NCBI RefSeq assembly: GCF_001984155.1
Contig: NZ_MTQO01000048.1
Coordinates: 310,001 to 374,000, forward strand
Origin: Actinosynnema sp. ALI-1.44
GTDB taxonomy: Bacteria; Actinomycetota; Actinomycetes; Mycobacteriales; Pseudonocardiaceae
Length of the DNA: 64,000 nucleotides
Direction of reading: 5' to 3'
This document shows, one piece after another, positions 16,124-24,887 of this stretch. Numbering within the stretch: position 1 is the stretch's first letter; every line of letters starts with the position of its first letter. A program made the translations under genes and the position numbers. The notes below the pieces were generated by a model. The model did no database searches. It had not been told where the DNA came from and saw nothing but the letters and a program-made list of their open reading frames with translations.

Positions 16124-17062
16124 CTACCCGGTGTGTGACAGTACCCGCGTGCGGGCCCGGGCACGGGCGAGTGCTTCGGTTTTGATCTGCGACTCGCCGA
16201 CGCTGTCGCGCAGCATCTGCAGCAACACCTTGAGTGAACGGCGTCTGACCGCCTGGTCGACCGGGTCGTCCGGCAACCGGTAGAGGCGTTTGGCCCATGG
16301 CGGCAGCAGGTCGAACGCGGCCTTGTTGAGCAGTTTGCTGCCCGCGCGGGCGACCGGGGTGCGGCCGATCGGGCCGGTGAAGAAGTCGACGACCTCGGCC
16401 GTCTCCTCGGAGAAGGTCAACTGCGGGCGCATCTGCTCGAAGTACGTTTCCACGTCCGCTGCGGTCTTGGGCACGTCCGTCGCGCCGAGCATCTCGGTGA
16501 TCACGGCGTACTCCGCGAAGTACCGGTCGACGTCGGCCGCTGACACCGGGTCCGGGTGGTAGCGCAGGTGGGCCTGGATGATCCCGTATGCCTGGGTCAC
16601 GCCGGTCCAGATCAGGTGCGGGGACGCGGACGCGTCGTACGGACGACCGTCGGGCATTGTGCCGTGCACGTGTTTGTGCATGCGGCGCACGGTCTGCGCC
16701 ATCTTCTCGGCAACCGGGGTACTGGCCCAGCACATGGTGTTGACGAACGAGACCGTGCGCCCGAGCCTGCCGAGCGGGTCGTCCTTGTACACCGAGTGCC
16801 TGTTGGTGCCGTGCATGGTGGGCTCGTGCAGGGAGCCGAGGATCAGGCCCATCACGCCACCGACCACTCCGGACGGGTCGTCGTGGACATACCACATGAC
16901 CGACTCGGGGCCGAACAACCCGGGGTCGCCTGGTGGGCCGGTGTACTGCTCGCCGGGCAGTTGGTCCGCGTTGAGCGACTTGGCCCAGGTCACAGCTATG
17001 CCCCGCTTGAGGTTGCCCATCGTCACCAGGTCGCCGAGATCCAGCAGTCGTGAAACCAGCAC
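16124..17062 (-). CDS. MpaB/DUF2236-family oxygenase-like protein
   Basis: A 312-residue protein of the DUF2236 family, which includes the rubber oxygenase Lcp and the fungal oxygenase MpaB; many actinobacterial members are uncharacterised. It has F-G-P-E-S-V-M-W-Y near the N-terminus, the histidine-containing R-R-M-H-K-H-V-H-G and H-L-I-W-T-G-V-T, and a P-D-D-P-V-D-Q-A-V-R-R-R segment near the end. The GTG at 17062 is preferred because AGGGAGG lies 6 bases upstream; the frame is open for 53 more codons. It shares a strand with DUF445 copy 1, and copy 2 is divergent. A TetR-like inverted repeat precedes it. Heme-dependent oxidation of a lipid or isoprenoid is a family-level guess. Confidence 0.78.
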   Translation of the reverse strand: MLVSRLLDLGDLVTMGNLKRGIAVTWAKSLNADQLPGEQYTGPPGDPGLFGPESVMWYVHDDPSGVVGGVMGLILGSLHEPTMHGTNRHSVYKDDPLGRLGRTVSFVNTMCWASTPVAEKMAQTVRRMHKHVHGTMPDGRPYDASASPHLIWTGVTQAYGIIQAHLRYHPDPVSAADVDRYFAEYAVITEMLGATDVPKTAADVETYFEQMRPQLTFSEETAEVVDFFTGPIGRTPVARAGSKLLNKAAFDLLPPWAKRLYRLPDDPVDQAVRRRSLKVLLQMLRDSVGESQIKTEALARARARTRVLSHTG

Positions 17063-17073
17063 TGAGGCCTCCC

Positions 17074-17108
17074 TGAGACAAAGTGGCCATGTTTGTTTCA
17101 ATGTCTCA
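17074..17108. promoter_or_regulatory. Candidate TetR-type operator upstream of the MpaB-like gene
   Basis: TGAGACAAA (17074-17082), a 9-base spacer, then TTTGTTTCA (17092-17100), an inverted repeat with one mismatch. A further half-site TGTCTCA lies at 17102-17108. It is 12 bases before the start codon of the MpaB-like gene and stands out as AT-rich. No TetR gene is in the window. Confidence 0.5.
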
Positions 17109-17219
17109 TCCGTGCCGGGTGGTGTCAACGGATCGAGAACGGTTGTGTCAACGGTGACACGCGGGGGTGTACATGCCGCCGGAAGGCTGCCGTGAGGCCG
17201 AGTCGCTACGGTGATCACC

Positions 17220-18407
17220 ATGGCCGACTGGGTGGTGTACGTGGCGATGCCGTTCGTCGCGGCGGCGCTGGGCTACGTCACCAAACGGATCGCCATCGAG
17301 ATGATGTTCCGGCCGCTGCGGTTCGTCGGCATCCCGCACACTTTCCTTGGCTGGCAAGGGGTGGTCCCGCGCAACGCGGAACGGATGATCCGGATCGCCG
17401 CCGAGATGCTGACCACCCGGCTCGTCGACGCGCGTGAGGTGTTCGCCCGGGTCGACGCGGTCCGGCTCGCCGAAGAGCTCGAGACCGCGCTGCTGATCGA
17501 AGTGGACGCGATCACCCGCACGGTGATGGCCAAGCACCACCCGGGGCTGTGGGAGACGCTGCCGGTGCTGGCCCAGGACGTGATCGTCAAGCAGGTCCAG
17601 GCCGGGGCACCGGACGCGGTCCGCAGGATCGTCGAGACGCTGCAGGACACCGTCGACCAGGTGCTGGACATCAAGGAACTCGCGGTCGACGTGCTGCGCC
17701 GCGATCCCGCGCTGATGGTCCGGCTGATCAAGGACGTGTCCAGGCCGGAGATGGCGTTCATCGCCCGCAGTGGAATCTGGTTCGGGTTCGCGCTCGGTGT
17801 CGTGCAGACCCTGGTGTGGGCCCTGACGAAACAACCGCTGGTGCTGCCGCTGTTCGGGATGTGCATCGGCTGGTTCACCGACTGGCTGGCGATCAAACTG
17901 GTGTTCTTCCCGAGAGAGCGCAGACTCGGGCTCCAGGGCGTCTTCCAGAAGCGCCGGGACGAGGTGGCCGAGCAGTACGGGGCGCTGGTGGCCCGCGAAG
18001 TCGTGACGGTGCCGAACATCCTCGAATCCATCCTCAATGGACCAAGAGCGGACCGGCTGAGGACACTGGTGGAACGAGTCGTCCGTGAGGCGGTGGACAA
18101 CCAGGCCAGGCTCGCCAAACCACTGGTGGCCACCGCGATCGGTCAGCGCCGTCTCGACGCGATGAAGCAGGAAGCGGCAGCACTGGCGATCGAACGCCTG
18201 CCCGACACGATCAAGCACGCCGAGGACTACCTGACCGAAACGCTCGACGTGGGCAACACGATCGCCACCAAGATGCGTGACCTGACCCGCGTCGAGTACG
18301 AGGAACTGCTGCGGCCCGCGTTCCGCCGCGACGAGTGGAAGCTCATCGCGGTCGGCGCGATCATCGGATTCGCTGTCGGCGAGGTGCAGGTCCTGCTACT
18401 GCACTAG
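17220..18407 (+). CDS. DUF445-family membrane protein (copy 2)
   Basis: A 395-residue paralogue of the protein at 14900-16102, aligned along its full length: W-V-V-Y-V-A-M-P-F, G-Y-V-T-K-R-I-A-I-E-M-M-F-R-P, F-L-G-W-Q-G-V-V-P-R-N, G-W-F-T-D-W-L-A-I-K-L-V-F-F-P, and the end W-K-L-I-A-V-G-A-I-I-G-F-A-V-G-E-V-Q. The ATG at 17220 is chosen over an in-frame GTG at 17211 because homology begins there. It is divergent from the MpaB-like gene. The two DUF445 proteins may form a hetero-oligomer. Function is unknown. Confidence 0.85.
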   Translation: MADWVVYVAMPFVAAALGYVTKRIAIEMMFRPLRFVGIPHTFLGWQGVVPRNAERMIRIAAEMLTTRLVDAREVFARVDAVRLAEELETALLIEVDAITRTVMAKHHPGLWETLPVLAQDVIVKQVQAGAPDAVRRIVETLQDTVDQVLDIKELAVDVLRRDPALMVRLIKDVSRPEMAFIARSGIWFGFALGVVQTLVWALTKQPLVLPLFGMCIGWFTDWLAIKLVFFPRERRLGLQGVFQKRRDEVAEQYGALVAREVVTVPNILESILNGPRADRLRTLVERVVREAVDNQARLAKPLVATAIGQRRLDAMKQEAAALAIERLPDTIKHAEDYLTETLDVGNTIATKMRDLTRVEYEELLRPAFRRDEWKLIAVGAIIGFAVGEVQVLLLH

Positions 18408-18408
18408 C

Positions 18409-19242
18409 TCAGGCCGCGGCGCGGACCTTCGAGAACACTCGTGCACCGACGTAGATCAGGAACGAGATCGCCGTGACGAACGCGCTGACCGGCACACCGG
18501 GCGAGAGTGACAGCACGATTCCGCCGAGCACCGCCACTTCGGCGAACACCACCGAGAGAATCGTTGCCCGCAAAGGGCTTGCGGTTATCCGGCAGGCAGC
18601 GGCCGCAGGTGTCACCATCAATGCCAACACCAGCAACGCGCCCACGGTCTGCACGCCCAACGCGGTCGCGACACCGACCAGCACGGCGAAGATCGGCGAC
18701 AGCACACCTGTCGGCACACCGCGTGCCTTCGCCACGTCCGGGTCCACCGACGCGAACATCAACGGCCGGTAGATGACCGCCAGCACCGCGAGCACCACCA
18801 CCGCGCACACCGACAGCAGCACGATCGATGTCGAGTCCGTGCTGACTATCTGGCCGAACAGCAGGCCGAACCTGTTCGACGCGCGTCCCGGGTACATCCA
18901 CAGGAACAGCACACCGAGGCCGAGACCGAAGGCCAGCACCACGCCGATCACCGAGTCGTGCTCGGAACCCCTGCGTGCCAGTACGCCGAGCACCAGTGCC
19001 GCGATGATCGATCCGGCCAGCGCGCCGTAGCCGACACCTATTCCCAGCAGCAACGCCGCCGCTCCGCCCGTCACGGCCAGCTCGCTGGTTCCGTGCACCG
19101 AGAACGCCATGTTGCGGCTGACTATCAACGGCCCCAGCACTCCGGCGAGCAGCCCGAGGATCGCCGCGGCGATCAGCGCGTTGCGCACGAAGTCGTACTG
19201 CAGCACTTCGATGGTCTTGTCGAAGTCGAAGAACTTGTCCAT
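18409..19242 (-). CDS. Zinc/manganese ABC transporter, permease
   Basis: A 277-residue integral membrane protein of the ABC-3 family (ZnuB/MntB type) with about eight hydrophobic segments. It starts one base inside the ATPase stop (TGATG), so the three-gene operon substrate-binding protein, ATPase, permease is translationally linked. It carries the family pattern G-V-L-G-P-L-I-V-S-R-N-M-A-F near residue 37 and V-G-A-L-L-V-L-A-L-M-V-T-P-A-A in the second half. Zinc is more likely than manganese from the binding-protein motifs, but the metal is inferred. Confidence 0.9.
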   Translation of the reverse strand: MDKFFDFDKTIEVLQYDFVRNALIAAAILGLLAGVLGPLIVSRNMAFSVHGTSELAVTGGAAALLLGIGVGYGALAGSIIAALVLGVLARRGSEHDSVIGVVLAFGLGLGVLFLWMYPGRASNRFGLLFGQIVSTDSTSIVLLSVCAVVVLAVLAVIYRPLMFASVDPDVAKARGVPTGVLSPIFAVLVGVATALGVQTVGALLVLALMVTPAAAACRITASPLRATILSVVFAEVAVLGGIVLSLSPGVPVSAFVTAISFLIYVGARVFSKVRAAA

Positions 19243-20063
19243 CAGTCCACCTGCACGTGATGTGGCTGGTCGGACTCGACCACTCCTTGCGCGCCGACCA
19301 CGATGATCTGCCCGCGGACCCTGACCACGTCGATCCTCGTCCGGTAGAGCTCGGTCAGCGCCTCGGTGGTCATCACCTCGTCCGGCGTGCCGATCCGGAA
19401 CCTCCCGTCCACCAGGTAGAGCACTCGGTCGACCAGCGGGAGGATCGGGTTGATCTCGTGTGTCACGAACAGCACCGACGTTCCCGCGTCCCGGCGGCGC
19501 TTGTCGATCAGCTGGCTGACGGCCTGTTGGTGCGCGAGGTCGAGCGACAGCAGTGGCTCGTCGCAGAGCAGCACGTCGGGGTCGCAGACAAGCGCCTGGG
19601 CTACTCGCAGTCGTTGCTGTTCGCCGCCGCTGAGCAGGCCGACGGGCCGGTTGGCGAACTGCTCCGCGCCGACCGCTTCGATCGCCTCGTCCACGCGGCG
19701 ATTTCGGTCGCGCCTGCCCTTGAGGCCGACGCCCCAGCGGTGTCCGTCGTAGCCCAGGGACACCAGGTCACGACCACGCAGTGTGATCGTCGGGTCGAGC
19801 GCCCGCTGCTGCGGGATGTAGCCGATGCCCGTGCCTTCCGGCATGTCGATCGTGCCACCGGTGAGCTTCTGCAAGCCGAGCAGCACGCGCAACAGGCTTG
19901 TCTTTCCTGAGCCGTTCGGTCCGAGCACGGCGACGAACTCGCCTTGCTCGAGCCGCAGGTCCAGGCCGGACCAGAGTTCACGCTTGCCGTAGGACAGCTG
20001 CGCGCCCCGCAGAGCGACGCGCGAGGGCGCCTGCGTCTTGGTTACCTCGTCAGCGCGCTGGAT
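19242..20063 (-). CDS. Zinc/manganese ABC transporter, ATP-binding protein (non-standard start)
   Basis: An ABC ATPase with Walker A G-P-N-G-S-G-K-T, Q-loop Y-I-P-Q-Q-R, signature L-S-G-G-E-Q-Q-R, Walker B V-L-L-C-D-E-P-L-L-S-L-D and H-loop histidine V-T-H-E. The first conventional start in frame (GTG 19928) lies inside the Walker A strand and would delete the A-loop tyrosine (Q-L-S-Y-G) encoded upstream. The frame is open to a TGA at 20067-20069, with no ATG, GTG or TTG before 19928. ATC at 20063, 7 bases after AGGTGG, gives 273 residues, the usual size; CTG at 20012 is another option. It overlaps the end of the binding-protein gene by 22 bases. Confidence 0.85.
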   Translation of the reverse strand: MQRADEVTKTQAPSRVALRGAQLSYGKRELWSGLDLRLEQGEFVAVLGPNGSGKTSLLRVLLGLQKLTGGTIDMPEGTGIGYIPQQRALDPTITLRGRDLVSLGYDGHRWGVGLKGRRDRNRRVDEAIEAVGAEQFANRPVGLLSGGEQQRLRVAQALVCDPDVLLCDEPLLSLDLAHQQAVSQLIDKRRRDAGTSVLFVTHEINPILPLVDRVLYLVDGRFRIGTPDEVMTTEALTELYRTRIDVVRVRGQIIVVGAQGVVESDQPHHVQVD

Positions 20064-20935
20064 AGGTCATCCACCTGCTTCGTCATCCAGTCGACGTAGC
20101 CGCCGACACCCTCAGGCAAGGTCTCGGTGACCTGCACGACCGGGATCCCGGCCGCCTTCGCGGCGTCTCCCAGCTGGTTGGTCACCGGCGTCTCGGTCTG
20201 CTCATTATTGACCAGCGCGGCGACCTGCTTGTTCTTGACCAAGTCGGTCGTCTGCGCGATGGCCGTGGCAGGCGGGTCGGTCTCCTCCTCGACGGCCTTG
20301 GTGAACGCCTCCGGCGTCGCGTCCTTCACGCCCGCGGCCTGCAGCAGGTACTCGGGCACCGGCTCGGTGACGACGACCTGGAGTCCGGGCTTGGCCTTGC
20401 CGATCCGCGCTGCCTTGGCGGTCAGCTCGTCGAGCTTGCCGTTGAACGCCTGCGCGTTCTTGGTGAACGCGTCCTTGCGGTCCGGTGCGACGGCGCCGAG
20501 CTCCTCGGCGATCTTGTCGGCGACCTTCTTGACCGTCGGCAGGTCGTACCAGACGTGCTCGTTGCCGCCCTCCGGCTTGCCGGAGAGGTCGAACGCGACG
20601 ACCTTGCGAGCGTCCTTGCCGGACTCGTTCACCATCCCGGTGAAGAAGTCGTCGTAGCCGCCGCCGTTGTAGACCGCGACCTTGGCGTTCTTCAGCTCGG
20701 TCGCGTCGGTCGCGCTGCTGGAGTACGAGTGCGGGTCGGCCGACGGGTCCTTGAGGATCGACTTGACGTCGACCTGGTCGCCGCCCACCGCCTGCGCCAC
20801 GCTGCCCCACACGTTCGTCGAGGCGACCACGGCGACCTTGCCGCCTGGCTGCTGGGGATCGGCGCCCGGTGACGACCCGCAACCCGCCACTACCAGAGCC
20901 ACTGCCGCTATCGAACCAATGAGTCGGGCGCTCAT
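20042..20935 (-). CDS. Zinc/manganese ABC transporter, substrate-binding lipoprotein
   Basis: A 297-residue cluster A-I metal-binding protein. The signal peptide ends in the lipobox L-V-V-A-G-C near residue 19. Metal-ligand positions are the histidine of D-P-H-S-Y, the histidine of N-E-H-V-W-Y-D and an acidic residue near the end (V-N-N-E-Q). Glutamate (T-E-P-V-P-E-Y) stands where ZnuA has its third histidine. The ATG at 20935 has AGGAG upstream. It is the first gene of the operon. The AT-richer stretch just upstream (20945-20975) would be the place for a Zur operator, but I see no convincing match. Confidence 0.88.
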   Translation of the reverse strand: MSARLIGSIAAVALVVAGCGSSPGADPQQPGGKVAVVASTNVWGSVAQAVGGDQVDVKSILKDPSADPHSYSSSATDATELKNAKVAVYNGGGYDDFFTGMVNESGKDARKVVAFDLSGKPEGGNEHVWYDLPTVKKVADKIAEELGAVAPDRKDAFTKNAQAFNGKLDELTAKAARIGKAKPGLQVVVTEPVPEYLLQAAGVKDATPEAFTKAVEEETDPPATAIAQTTDLVKNKQVAALVNNEQTETPVTNQLGDAAKAAGIPVVQVTETLPEGVGGYVDWMTKQVDDLSSALTR

Positions 20936-21034
20936 GCGTACTCCTGCATGGAAATGGAAACCGTTGTCGTCTTCACCCAGACTACAACACGTCGGCCGAA
21001 AGGATTCCGCCATTCGAGTGATGCCCACTACAGA

Positions 21035-21065
21035 AAGCGACCCCCGCCAGGTCGGCGGGGGTCGC
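21035..21065 (-). terminator. Terminator of msiK
   Basis: A perfect 13-bp stem AGCGACCCCCGCC with its complement and a 5-base loop, followed on the minus strand by TTTCTGT. It begins 21 bases after the msiK stop. Confidence 0.85.
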
Positions 21066-21086
21066 TCAGGGGTCTGTCAGGCTGTT

Positions 21087-22187
<1,101 letters not shown>

Positions 22188-22271
22188 GTGTTGTTCCCTT
22201 CGGTTACTGCTGTGTTCTCGCTCACCGTAGCTGGGTTTTGGGAAAACGTCAGCCATCAGCGCGTATCGAAG

Positions 22272-22283
22272 TGGTGTAGACCA
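22272..22283. promoter_or_regulatory. DasR-like (dre) site, one mismatch
   Basis: TGGTGTAGACCA differs by one base from the perfect palindrome TGGTCTAGACCA, the core of dre sites bound by the GlcNAc-responsive GntR regulator DasR. It is 85 bases upstream of msiK. Confidence 0.6.
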
Positions 22284-22285
22284 AA

Positions 22286-22297
22286 GTAACCGGTTAC
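22286..22297. promoter_or_regulatory. Candidate LacI-family operator
   Basis: GTAACCGGTTAC is a perfect 12-base palindrome with the central CG typical of LacI-family operators. It lies between msiK and the divergent LacI-type regulator. A partial match, AACCGTTAC, overlaps the region just before the regulator start (about 22438-22446). Confidence 0.55.
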
Positions 22298-22342
22298 CCA
22301 CTGCTACGCGAGGTTCCTACCAGGCTCGATGAGCCTTTCAAA

Positions 22343-22354
22343 TGGTCTAGACCA
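22343..22354. promoter_or_regulatory. DasR-like (dre) site, perfect core
   Basis: TGGTCTAGACCA is a perfect palindrome identical to the dre core bound by DasR. It lies about 100 bases upstream of the LacI-type gene and 156 bases upstream of msiK. A weaker CTAG-centred element, GTGATCTAGTCAC, follows at 22396-22408. Confidence 0.68.
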
Positions 22355-22455
22355 ACAGGTGGAATTTCGCGGCCGGGACCTCGGGAAACAACGAAGTGAT
22401 CTAGTCACCCCTCGGCGGACTTCTGCAATTGGTTCTGAACCGTTACCGTCACCGC

Positions 22456-23556
22456 ATGGCGCGGTCAATACATGTACGGCGACCGGCGACGCTGGCCTCG
22501 CTGGCGGCCGAACTGGGGGTCTCCCGGACAACGGTGTCGAATGCCTACAACCGGCCCGACCAGCTGTCTCCAGAGCTTCGCAGAAGGGTCCTCGAGACCG
22601 CCAGACGGCTGGGCTACCCGGGTCCCGACCCGGTGGCCCGATCACTGCGCACCCGCAAGGCCGGAGCGGTGGGCCTGCTGCTCACCGAGAACCTCTCGTA
22701 CGCCTTCCGCGACCCGGCCGCCCTCGGTTTCCTCGAAGGGCTCGCGCTGGCGTGCGAAGGCGCGGGCCAGGGCCTGCACCTGGTGCCGGTGAACCCCGAG
22801 CGCGAAGACGTCGCGGCAGTGCACCGGGCCGGAGTGGACGGTTTCGTCGTCTACTCGGTGCCCGACGACGACCCGCACCTGGCCGCCGTGCTCTCCCGCC
22901 CTGTACCGACAGTGATCGCCGACCAGCCGCACATCGAAGGCGTCGACCGCGTCGGCATCGACGACGGCACGGCCATCACCGAACTGGCCAAGAAGCTGAT
23001 CGCACTCGGCCACCGCCGCATCGGCGTGGTCTGCATGCGGCTGGCCCGCGACCGCAACGACGGGTTCGCGCCCGTCGACCGCCAGCAGAACGCCCACTTC
23101 CACGTCCAGCGCACCCGGCTCGGCGGGCTGGCGGCGGCGTTCGCGACGGTCGGCGTGGAGTGGGCTTCGGTCCCGGTCGTCGAGCGTTTCGACCACAGCA
23201 GCGCGATGGGCGCGTCGGCCGCGGCCCAACTGCTGGACTCGGACTCCCAACTGACCGCGCTGATCTGCACCTCGGACATCCTCGCCCTTGGCGCGCTCGC
23301 CGAGGCGCGGCGCCGGGGCCTGCGCGTCCCGCAGGACCTGACGGTCACCGGGTTCGACGGCATCGCCGAGGCCGAGCGCGTCGGCCTGACGACCGTCCGC
23401 CAGCCCGTGCTGGAGAAGGGCAAGGCCGCGGGCCGCCTGCTGCTGAGCCCGTCCGAGCGGACCCGGCCCCGCAGCATCACTCTGGAGACCGAGTTCCTGA
23501 CCGGCACGACCGCCGCCGCTCCCCGGACCGCCGAGGAGCGGTGGTTCGGGCCCTAA
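22456..23556 (+). CDS. LacI-family transcriptional regulator
   Basis: A 366-residue repressor. The N-terminal helix-turn-helix spans about residues 10-35 (L-A-S-L-A-A-E-L-G-V-S-R-T-T-V-S-N-A-Y-N-R-P), followed by the hinge helix segment V-A-R-S-L-R-T. The periplasmic-binding-protein-like effector domain has T-V-T-G-F-D-G-I-A and L-T-T-V-R-Q-P near its end. The ATG at 22456 is preferred to an upstream GTG because the DNA-binding domain begins close behind it. It is divergent from msiK and probably represses itself and msiK through the GTAACCGGTTAC palindrome. The ligand is probably a sugar but is not identifiable. Confidence 0.92.
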   Translation: MARSIHVRRPATLASLAAELGVSRTTVSNAYNRPDQLSPELRRRVLETARRLGYPGPDPVARSLRTRKAGAVGLLLTENLSYAFRDPAALGFLEGLALACEGAGQGLHLVPVNPEREDVAAVHRAGVDGFVVYSVPDDDPHLAAVLSRPVPTVIADQPHIEGVDRVGIDDGTAITELAKKLIALGHRRIGVVCMRLARDRNDGFAPVDRQQNAHFHVQRTRLGGLAAAFATVGVEWASVPVVERFDHSSAMGASAAAQLLDSDSQLTALICTSDILALGALAEARRRGLRVPQDLTVTGFDGIAEAERVGLTTVRQPVLEKGKAAGRLLLSPSERTRPRSITLETEFLTGTTAAAPRTAEERWFGP

Positions 23557-23574
23557 GTCGTGTCTTGAAGCGAC

Positions 23575-24252
23575 CTAGACCAACGCCAGCGGCACGGCCG
23601 GGCTCGTCAGCGGGCCCAGTTTGCCGATCACGCTGTACGTGCCCGCCTGGACTGTCGTGCGTTTCGCCGGGCACCCGGGCGCGGACGTCCTGCCCGCCCA
23701 CTTCACCTCGAACTGCTGGCGTTCGCCCGCCTGCATGATCCGCAGGTCCGGCTGGCTCGAGCCGTAGCAGTCCTTGCTCGACCACAGCCGGTTCACACCG
23801 TCCACAGAGGTCACGAGGACCTCGCGCAGCGCCCGGCTGATGTCGCGGGTACACGGCACGGCACCGGCGTTGGCGATCACGAGTCTCAGCACCGGCCGCT
23901 GGCCGACTCTGTACTGGGGCGCGCCCAGTTCCACGGTGACCTGCATGGCTGTGTCCGCGCACGGCAGAGTGGGGTCCGGCGGAGGCGGGGGCGGTGACGT
24001 GGTCGTCGCCGGGGTGCTCACCGTCGGAGCGGGCGCCGAGCTGGTCGACGACCCGGCCGTCGACCCCGGCGGGGGCGGCGGTGGCGGGCTGGACGGCGGC
24101 TGTGAATTCCACGCGCTCGCGTTCGTGTCCTCGACCTCTGTCCCGTCGCCGAAGAATCCACCGGCGGCCCAGCCGAGCACCATAAGCGCGACAACCACGC
24201 CGCCGATAGCGACCATGCGCCGACGCCAATAGATAGACGTTGGCTCATTCAT
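23575..24252 (-). CDS. Membrane-anchored proline-rich protein (Rv3587c-like)
   Basis: A 225-residue protein. A short basic cytoplasmic start is followed by a membrane helix at about residues 13-34. A linker with two runs of seven and six prolines comes next, then a compact outside domain of about 130 residues with four or more cysteines (P-C-A-D, P-C-T-R-D, D-C-Y-G, G-C-P-A) that could form disulfides. Size, topology and position beside carbonic anhydrase and mutY match M. tuberculosis Rv3587c, whose function is not established. It converges on the LacI gene with an 18-base gap. Confidence 0.75.
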   Translation of the reverse strand: MNEPTSIYWRRRMVAIGGVVVALMVLGWAAGGFFGDGTEVEDTNASAWNSQPPSSPPPPPPPGSTAGSSTSSAPAPTVSTPATTTSPPPPPPDPTLPCADTAMQVTVELGAPQYRVGQRPVLRLVIANAGAVPCTRDISRALREVLVTSVDGVNRLWSSKDCYGSSQPDLRIMQAGERQQFEVKWAGRTSAPGCPAKRTTVQAGTYSVIGKLGPLTSPAVPLALV

Positions 24253-24381
24253 GTGGGAAAACTAACTCCACGGCTCGCGTGAGTTGTGGATCTTACCTTC
24301 ACTAGATCGGGTTGAGTTCGTCGCGTGATGTCCATCTACAGACAATTGCGCCGCCGGGCCGACTCGGGTTCCATCGAGGGT

Positions 24382-24873
24382 ATGAGTGCCATCGATGAGT
24401 TGTTGCGCCGTAATGCCGGACTCACTGAGCGTCAGCTCGGCGACCGCTCCACACCGCAGCCGTCGATGCGCGTCGCGTTGCTGACTTGCATGGACGCCCG
24501 CATCCGGGTCTTCGCCATTTTCGGGCTGGCCGAGGGCGAGGCGCACGTGCTGCGCAACGCGGGCGGTGTGGTCACCGACGACGTGATCCGGTCGCTGGCG
24601 CTGAGCCAGCGCAAACTCGGCACCCGCGAGGTGATGATCGTCCAGCACAGCAACTGCGGGCTGCAGACGGTCACCGAGGACGGCTTCAAGGACGAGCTCG
24701 AAGAAGCCAGCGGGCTGCGGCCGACGTGGTCGGTCGAGGCGTTCCGCGAGGTCAAGGACAGCGTCCGGACGTCGATGAACCGGGTGCGGCACGCGATCTA
24801 CCTCCCGCACACCGACACGGTCCGCGGCTTCGTCTACGACGTGCACACCGGCGAGCTCACCGAGGTCGTCTGA
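24382..24873 (+). CDS. canB: Beta-class carbonic anhydrase
   Basis: A 163-residue zinc enzyme interconverting CO2 and bicarbonate. The beta-class pattern C-M-D-A-R lies near residue 37, and H-S-N-C with the second cysteine and histidine ligands near residue 91. The ATG at 24382 has CGAGGG just upstream; the frame is open 19 codons more. Homologous to M. tuberculosis canB (Rv3588c), and here too next to mutY, although in this genome both genes read the same way. The gap of 14 bases to mutY suggests co-transcription. Confidence 0.92.
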   Translation: MSAIDELLRRNAGLTERQLGDRSTPQPSMRVALLTCMDARIRVFAIFGLAEGEAHVLRNAGGVVTDDVIRSLALSQRKLGTREVMIVQHSNCGLQTVTEDGFKDELEEASGLRPTWSVEAFREVKDSVRTSMNRVRHAIYLPHTDTVRGFVYDVHTGELTEVV

Positions 24874-24887
24874 GAGAATTCCAGTCG

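Noticed and set aside
20940-20980. Zur box before the metal-transport operon
   Set aside because: The AT-richer sequence is suggestive, but no palindrome close to the Zur consensus can be aligned.
23570-23581. Third dre-like site (CGACCTAGACCA) after the LacI gene
   Set aside because: Only 9 of 12 positions match, and it lies at the stop codon of the neighbouring gene, not before a promoter.
24486-24887. A carbonic anhydrase-MutY fusion read through the mutY frame
   Set aside because: The upstream part of the frame is out of phase with canB and has no domain; mutY begins at ATG 24888.
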